64,000 nucleotides of DNA. Origin: Cryptomeria japonica. Lineage: Eukaryota > Streptophyta > Pinopsida > Cupressales > Cupressaceae. This document shows positions 58,537-64,000 of the stretch, piece by piece (position 1 is the first letter of the stretch; every line of letters starts with the position of its first letter). Location of the stretch: assembly GCF_030272615.1 (NCBI RefSeq), contig NC_081415.1, positions 235,351,803 through 235,415,802 of the forward strand. Reading direction: 5' to 3'. A program made the translations under genes and the position numbers. The notes under the pieces were generated by a model, which was not told the origin of the DNA, made no database searches, and was given only the letters and a program-made list of their open reading frames with translations.

Positions 58537-59308
58537 TGAAAATGGATAACAATAATAACAATATTGAAAGGCTAAATGAATCCAACCACAAAATCCTAGC
58601 CTAACAATCAACAAAGATCCACCATAACATATGAAGAATACCTAAGACAATGCAAATCACATGAAATCACAAAGATTATACCATTACTTGTCCAATAGGG
58701 TTTTGATCTCCATTCTTCCTATCTCCATTGATCTTGTTTGATATATTTGCTCTCAGATTTTTATATGCACAAGAGCTCAACAAAGAACGAAATGTGGTTG
58801 CAAGTAGGATCGTAGTGTAGCCAAAAATGATCATTAGCATGAGTGATTAGGCATTAGGGTTTGATAATGAAGAAGGCATCTCCTTAAATAGAAGACACTA
58901 TATGAAATGGAGGGATAAGATTGAGAGGTGTAAAAAGGAGGTCGGCTAGGATTAGAGGGTAGGTAAAAGAAATACCAAAATAATGAAAGAGGTAGGTAGT
59001 GTAGGAATTAAGAGATGAATGACATGTGTCATGGGTAGAAAAAGCTAATGAATTAATTAAATAAATAAAGATTTATTTAATTAATAGAAGAAGTAGGATA
59101 ATTAAATAAATAAAATATTTATTTAATTTAGGAAAAGGATAATTTAAATAAATAAATGTATTTATTTAAATGAGAAATAAGGCTAGAAGAGGATAAATGA
59201 ATTAATTAAATAAATTAGAATTTATTTAATTAATAGAAGAATTAGGCTTAGATAATTAAATAAATAAAATATTTATTTAATTAGACATGACAATTCTGGG
59301 TGTCTACA
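58537..59308 (-). mobile_element. 3' LTR of a minus-strand Tat-like Ty3/gypsy element
   Basis: On its own strand it begins TGTAGACACCCAGAATTGTC at 59308 and is assigned to end ...CATTTTCA at 58537, giving TG...CA ends and about 772 bases. The U3 is rich in attaattaaataaat repeats (59040-59290). A polypurine tract lies immediately outside its start, which makes it the 3' LTR with the element body to the right. It resembles the start of the LTR at 6706 but is much shorter. Confidence 0.65.
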
Positions 59309-59325
59309 TTTTGCCCCTCTTTGAG
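59309..59325 (-). promoter_or_regulatory. Polypurine tract of the minus-strand Tat-like element
   Basis: On the element strand CTCAAAGAGGGGCAAAA leads directly into TGTAGACACC. This places the LTR as 3' and the element as minus-strand. Confidence 0.7.
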
Positions 59326-59553
59326 ACAATGCGGCTTGTCGCGTTGTTTCAAAGAAGATAAGATGAACTAATACAGAGTTACCCCAAAATGGGAATAATA
59401 TGCCCCCTTGAGAGATTGGATGAAAATGTCTGAAAAGATTGCAGACAATCTCTCGATAAGAAAGATGGGATAGAATGGATTGACCGGATAAAGTGACAAA
59501 GTCACAGGCTGAAGAAAACTGACTCGGGAAATGAAGGCCAAGGCTAGGGTAGG

Positions 59554-59563
59554 CTATAAGATA
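59554..59563 (+). promoter_or_regulatory. Possible TATA box of the antisense gene
   Basis: ctataagata lies about 165 bases before a strong splice donor and in a stretch that turns suddenly GC-rich. It is a candidate promoter for the plus-strand gene; only position and composition support it. Confidence 0.35.
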
Positions 59564-59835
59564 GACCACGAGCAAAAGACATTCTCATTGTCATCTACAC
59601 CTTCACGGGATCACAGTGCAGAGCGAGAAAAGAGCAGCAGCAGTCAGCAGCGATGGCTTTCGTACACAGATTCGACCGCGTTTGCCGATTTTAGAGGCCA
59701 GCAGAGGCAGGAGAGCTGGTAAGTACCACCAAACCTCCTCGTACTTTGACGCATTTGTTTTTGTCATTAATGCATGTCGAATAGAGCAATAAATGCGCCT
59801 AGGAATAGTATACAAAAAAGTGCAAAAACGTGAAA

Positions 59836-60090
59836 TCGCGTCTGCGTCAGTGCCAGGCGTGTCTGTGTCTGACAGGCGCATCTGTGTCGGTGCCAGGCAC
59901 ATCTGTGTCTGGAACCGCGTTTGTGCCAGATGCGGGCGCGTCTATGTCCTGTAGGGGCGTTTACATTGCAAAGTCACGTTTGTGACAAATGTAGGCATGT
60001 TTATGTCAAACAGGCGCGTCTGTGTTGTTTAGGCGCGCTTGTGCAGTCAATAGGCGCGTTTGTGAGTTAGAAACGCGTTTATGTCCAAAA
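59836..60090 (+). repeat. CpG-rich minisatellite in the intron
   Basis: About ten variants of aggcgcgtctgtgtc spaced 20-30 bases. The high CpG content contrasts with the CpG-poor, deaminated sequence elsewhere in the window. Confidence 0.75.
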
Positions 60091-60118
60091 ATGCAAGGTT
60101 TTGTCTTGTAGGTCAAAT

Positions 60119-60490
60119 CAGCAGTTTTGTGATGAACATACGCTGTCGATTGGATAAGCTACTGAGAGGATACACTCAAGTAGGTCCTCTAGGAAGACTA
60201 GGATAGATCAAGGCACTTTGTGATGAACAGGGAGCACCAAGATAGAGTACTTTATGATGAACAGGGAGTACCCAAAGTATGAGCAGCACTTTGTGATGAA
60301 CAGGGAGTGCAAAATGTGAGTAACACTTTGTGATGAACAGGGAATGTCACACACGTAGTACTTTGTGATGAACAAGGAGCACTACTAGGATAGATAGCAA
60401 CACTTTGTGATGAACAGTGAGTGTCACTAGGATAGATAACCATATGCATTTAGATAGAAAGTAGCATTTTGTGATGAACAGTGAATGCCA
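60119..60490 (+). repeat. Repeat array with constant core and pairing arms
   Basis: Eight units share tttgtgatgaaca(g/a)(g/t)g or close variants, at about 60125, 60216, 60250, 60288, 60325, 60361, 60402 and 60465. Short arms on each side can pair: GTACT with AGTAC (60247-60271), GCACT with AGTGC (60286-60310), ACACT with AGTGT (60400-60424) and GCATT with AATGC (60464-60488) are perfect; the others have mismatches. The array lies in the putative intron, just before its acceptor. Confidence 0.8.
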
Positions 60491-60536
60491 CCATGACTGA
60501 CATGATTGATTTGCTTGACTGCAGGAGTATTTGCCT

Positions 60537-62528
60537 ATGTTAGAGTCACGGGAGAGATTCCTATCGCCATAGAGGTTGCGACCGGAGTTGTCATTTCAGG
60601 ATAGAGCTGCCATCGAGGAGATGGGTTTGAGACACATGCTGTATGTGCTTGAGTTTCGGGCAAACATGGGTTTGCTGACTGCGCTGGCCGAGAGATGGCA
60701 TTCAGAGACTTGCACTTTTCATTTACCGATGGGTGAGATGATAGTCACCTTGGAGGATGTCTACAGGATATTGCGGATACCGATTGATGGAGATCTGATT
60801 CCATACGATCGAGATGGAGACAGGGAGGCCTTGAGATGGGTGTTTCAGGATCCCAGCCTAGAGATGAGAGCAGGGCATGTGGCATGGGACACCATGACTG
60901 CGACAGGGTTAGCTTTGCCAGCTGTGATTGGAGGAGCTATCAGTGGGTTCCTATGTCCGGACAGGGCAACACGGGGGTTGGTAGTGGGCTGGGGAGGAGC
61001 ACTGGAGACATTGGTGACGCATCACACTAGATATGCGTGGGGTCCATGTGTGTTGGCCCACCTATATTATGAGCTTCACCAGTTTGTCTACCATGGATTA
61101 GTGGGATTGGGCTGTGGAGTGACATTATTGCAGGTTTGGGCATATGAGCATCTGCCTATCACACAGCCGATACACTTCAGAGGGAGAGGTCATGGATGGA
61201 GTTTTGTTCATCTGTATGATATGATCACTTCGCAGCCTCGGATTGGTAGGTTAGAGCATTGGCGGTGAGTGATAGATGACATCGACGTAGTCATCTGGAG
61301 GCCGTATCTGGGATGCGAGGAGTGGGAGGATGACGTAGTGGAGCTACCTTACACCTTCCGGAGCAGGTATTTGATTAGGCGGATGCCCTATATATTAGAG
61401 AGACAGCTGGTGGATAGAGTATGCAGGCAGTATGGCAGGATCCAGAGGATGCCACGAGGCTCGGGTATGTATGCCCGTACAGTTAGGGATCAAGCGCAGT
61501 TCGGGCCTTTGTTGTCATATGATCAGGTAGTCACACAGCTGGCAGAGATGGTTCCCCTACCTTGGGATATGTGGCCGGAGATCGAGGATGCCAGGATGGA
61601 TGCAGAGTATTCAGCATATTGGGCCGAGCATCCATTCCCTCGATCGACAGATCCAGTAGAGCTACTAGAGGGAGATGGAGGAGGAGATGATGATGATGAT
61701 GGTGGGGGTGATGGAGGCCGAGACCGACGGAGGCGGAGGGGAGTAGTTGGGGAGAGGAGGGTGGCACCTCAGAGAGAGGGTGGACAGGAGGGACAGGCCC
61801 AGGTGGTGAGGGGTCGCGGTGGATTGCCCCTGTAGGTACCAGCAGCACAGGGCCCTAGAGCACAGGGACAGAGATAGGGATAGGTGTAGGGACAGGTGTC
61901 AGTACAGGCACGGGTACAGGGATGAGGATAGGTATAGGGACCTAGACATGTACCAAAACAGGTACCCGTTCAGGCACCAGTATAGATACAGGGACAGGCA
62001 CAGGGGCAGGCACCCGCAGAGGGAGAGCCACTGGCAGAGGCAGAGGGTGAGGATCCAGAGGAGGATGAGCTTATTGAGCTCAGGGAGATCTGCCAGGGCC
62101 AGGAAGATGAGATCCAGGATCTGGAGAGGGAGAGGGATCGACTCAGGATCAGGGTCAGGGATACTGAGCAGGAGAGGGATCAGTCGATTCAGCGCTACAC
62201 TAAGGCTGAGATAGCGCTGAGGATAGGGAGGCAGGAGACAGAGGACGCAGGAGCAGGCTACGCATATGTCTTGCGAGCCAGAGAGGAGATTGCCTACTGG
62301 AGGGACTTGTATTACGGTGCCGTGCCAGCAGATCAACGGGCAAGGAGCTTCCATAGACCATCGCGGACAGCGACAGCTATGGGAGGGAGCCGGAGGAGAC
62401 AGGCATCGAGTGGTGGGGGCATGGGTCCTCCACCACCACCTGACAGGCAGGGTGATCCTGGAGCGGGTCCTTCTAGAGCTCAGACTCCATCGAGGCCAGG
62501 TAGCTCCGAGGGAGGGAGTTCATCATAG
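60537..62528 (+). pseudogene. Plant mobile domain (PMD, MAIN-like) protein encoded antisense to a Tat-like element
   Basis: One frame runs from the ATG at 60537 (MLESRERFLSP) to the TAG at 62526-62528. The PMD covers about 60580-61640: GLRHMLYVLEFRANMGLLTA, LAERWHSETCTFHLPMGEM, TLEDVYRILRIPIDG, then LLQVWAYEHLPI and a second half with VIWRPYLGCEEWEDD. It is followed by an acidic/Arg-rich linker, a Gln-Val/Gly repeat (61833-62010), a charged coiled coil (ELREICQGQEDEIQDLERER) and a Gly/Pro/Ser-rich tail. In-frame stops: TAG at 60570, 61833, 61875, 61881, 61887, 61929, 61935 and 61983; TGA at 61266 and 61923. PMD proteins of the MAIN type are linked to chromatin silencing and are carried by several plant transposons. 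This copy is dead as read, but only by point changes. Confidence 0.85.
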
Positions 62529-64000
62529 CCATAGAGGGCTCCCTTGTATCAGTATTTGTACCATTTTTGTATTGTAGACACCTGCGGGTGATTTTGTAGC
62601 CATATGATTTTGACATCATTGTATCATGACACTTTATATATATATATGAGATGATTCATTTTTGCGGCAGCTATATGCATGTGTACCTATGTGATGAGAT
62701 GTTCTTATGTGATGCTTATGATATGGATGCAAATATATACATGATGCAATGCAATATTTTTGTTCTTTTATGTTGTATATGTGATGCATGATGCAAATGT
62801 GAATGTATGTAATGTAGATGAATATGATAATGCAAATGTAAATTGTGCTAATAGGTGTTGTGTGCAGGATGTGATGTAGTTGTGATATCTATATGCTTAT
62901 ATGTGGTAATGCAGGTGTAAACTACATGAAATGCAAATGTTTTTGGTGTGTCATTATACTCAGTCATGTGATAGCAGGCTACGCAGACTCAAGAAGGATG
63001 ATGGAAGTCAATCAAGAAAGGGGTATGAAAGACAAAAGATATGAAAGTGAAAGAGCTTCTTGTGCGTTATCATCATTGAGCTTATTATGGCAAGTAGGTT
63101 ATGACAATCAAGGCATATGTTTGACCCAAAAAGTCATTGTACCTGTTTGCATGGAGATAAGACAGTCACAAACAAGGAATGCCCCAGTTCATACTAGACT
63201 CATAGTGTCCTCATATCCTTAGACAAGTCATAGCATTACTAAAAGACAATCCACAGACAACAAATGCAAATAGGTGACGATACCCCATCCTCGCTTTTCT
63301 AGTCAAAGACATCCTGGAAAAGCTAAAAGACATGTCACCAAAAGATGAAATCAAAAGAAAACCAAGACTCGACACCAACATCCACTGTAGTCCTCAAGTT
63401 TAGTGTCTCTTGTCACTTGTATAAGTCATGTTTTGATTGTGGTCACAATGTTTACTTTCACAAAAAGGATAGATAGCACTAAACCATATGTTGTCTGAGT
63501 CTATTGAAAGATTTGATTTTGTTGAAGCCCATTGTTGCTGCTGTCTCATCTGAAACTAACTGAATCCATGAAGTTGATACTTTATTGCGGAGAAGATGAA
63601 ACTTTATTGTGGACTGGCGATGCAAATGTTGTTTTATTGCGGATTGTGCGCGAATAGACTGAAAGGAGCTGGAAGAAACTGTACTCCTCAAAACATGTGA
63701 TGTTCTCAGTTCCACACCCATCACTAGATGTAGGAATTGCCTTAGCCACAGATAGGATCTGATTTATTATGGATGGAAAGGGAGGTTTTATTATGAATGG
63801 CTAACCAATCTTGGGTAGATCAATAACAAGCCATGATGGGAATGGGTAAGTTTATTGTGAACGAATAGGTTGTGAGTGTGTGCAAAGTGAAAGGATGAAA
63901 GTGAATCCTGAAGGAGGGAGGAGCAATGTCTCTACACATGGTGCTGGTGACCCAGTTTTCACCATGGTACTTGCCCAGGGCACCACCGAAGTGGTTTTCA
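62529..64000. other. Region between the PMD gene and the element's pol, no supported gene
   Basis: Contains a short TATA run (62635-62645), a stretch dominated by gatgc/atgtgatg words (62690-62900), and from 63580 to 63870 about six scattered variants of tttattg(c/t)ggan. The open frames at 62893-63222 and 63724-63479 show no domain. In the element's orientation pol should lie to the right, beyond the window. Confidence 0.45.

Larger units (their letters stand above)
59719..60524 (+). other. Probable intron in the 5' part of the antisense PMD gene
   Basis: The donor ctg|gtaagta at 59719 is near consensus. The acceptor ttgcttgactgcag| ends at 60524, 12 bases before the first in-frame ATG of the PMD frame. 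Between them are stop codons in all frames and two tandem repeats. The upstream exon (about 59590-59718) carries a small open frame (MAFVHRFDRVCRF) from 59653 that does not join the main frame. Confidence 0.5.

Noticed and set aside
60119-60490. CRISPR-like array or C/D snoRNA cluster
   Set aside because: Repeats are imperfect with short irregular spacers in a plant retroelement, so CRISPR is excluded. A C-box-like core exists, but no D box (CTGA) is found at the proper place.
61260-61275. Splice donor (gcggtgagtg) removing the TGA at 61266
   Set aside because: The PMD frame continues in the same frame right after the TGA with domain-like sequence, so no intron is needed; a nonsense change is simpler.
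61531-61848. Minus-strand frames opposite the PMD gene
   Set aside because: Low-complexity shadows of the acidic/Arg-rich linker on the plus strand.
62271-62528. Separate small gene with a Pro/Gly/Ser tail
   Set aside because: It is in the same frame as the PMD protein and is its C-terminus beyond the TAG codons.

Overview
This window is repeat-dominated nuclear DNA from a seed plant with a very large genome. A gymnosperm, probably a conifer, fits best: long-LTR Ty1/copia elements primed by initiator tRNA-Met, chromodomain and Tat-like Ty3/gypsy elements, decayed PPR genes, a LINE remnant and almost no intact host genes. The assignment rests on element style, not on a marker gene. No rRNA or tRNA gene, CRISPR array or organelle gene was seen.

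Layout. 1-3456: the 3' end of a plus-strand LTR element, inserted into a minus-strand copia whose gag and 5' LTR remain. 3575-4373: LINE reverse-transcriptase tail. 5165-6345: PPR pseudogene. 6706-45477: remnant of a Tat-like gypsy element (long LTR, primer site, T-rich minisatellite, leader, gag) carrying a nest of insertions: chromodomain gypsy 12058-45040, inside it copia A 15485-36989, inside that copia B 16058-30147, inside that copia C 22249-28823. The chromodomain element also holds a separate insertion, 37906-43210, with terminal inverted repeats around a roughly 2.8 kb satellite flanked by mirrored GA/CT tracts and AT-rich DNA. Target duplications and re-joined reading frames support the order.

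45478-46738 is a truncated copia LTR. 46739-48566 is a decayed minus-strand gene of about 600 codons that I do not recognise. 48995-49762 has tandem duplications. Two minus-strand genes at 50229-50642 and 52008-52583 look like diverged paralogues of an unknown family and are the best candidates for host genes. 53200-57500 is AT-rich with no gene I can support. 57540-58115 is a second PPR remnant, followed by a second copy of a dispersed repeat also present near 4690.

From 58537 to the right edge lies the 3' end of a minus-strand Tat-like element: LTR, polypurine tract, then a gene on the opposite strand to the element. It has a probable promoter, a 5' exon, an 806-base intron and a plant mobile domain (PMD) open frame, 60537-62528. 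That frame is interrupted by eight TAG and two TGA codons and no TAA. The same CAG-to-TAG and CGA-to-TGA decay recurs in the copia elements, as expected from deamination of methylated cytosine. The intron contains repeated units that share a constant core containing TGATGAACA and have short flanking arms that, in several units, differ but still pair.
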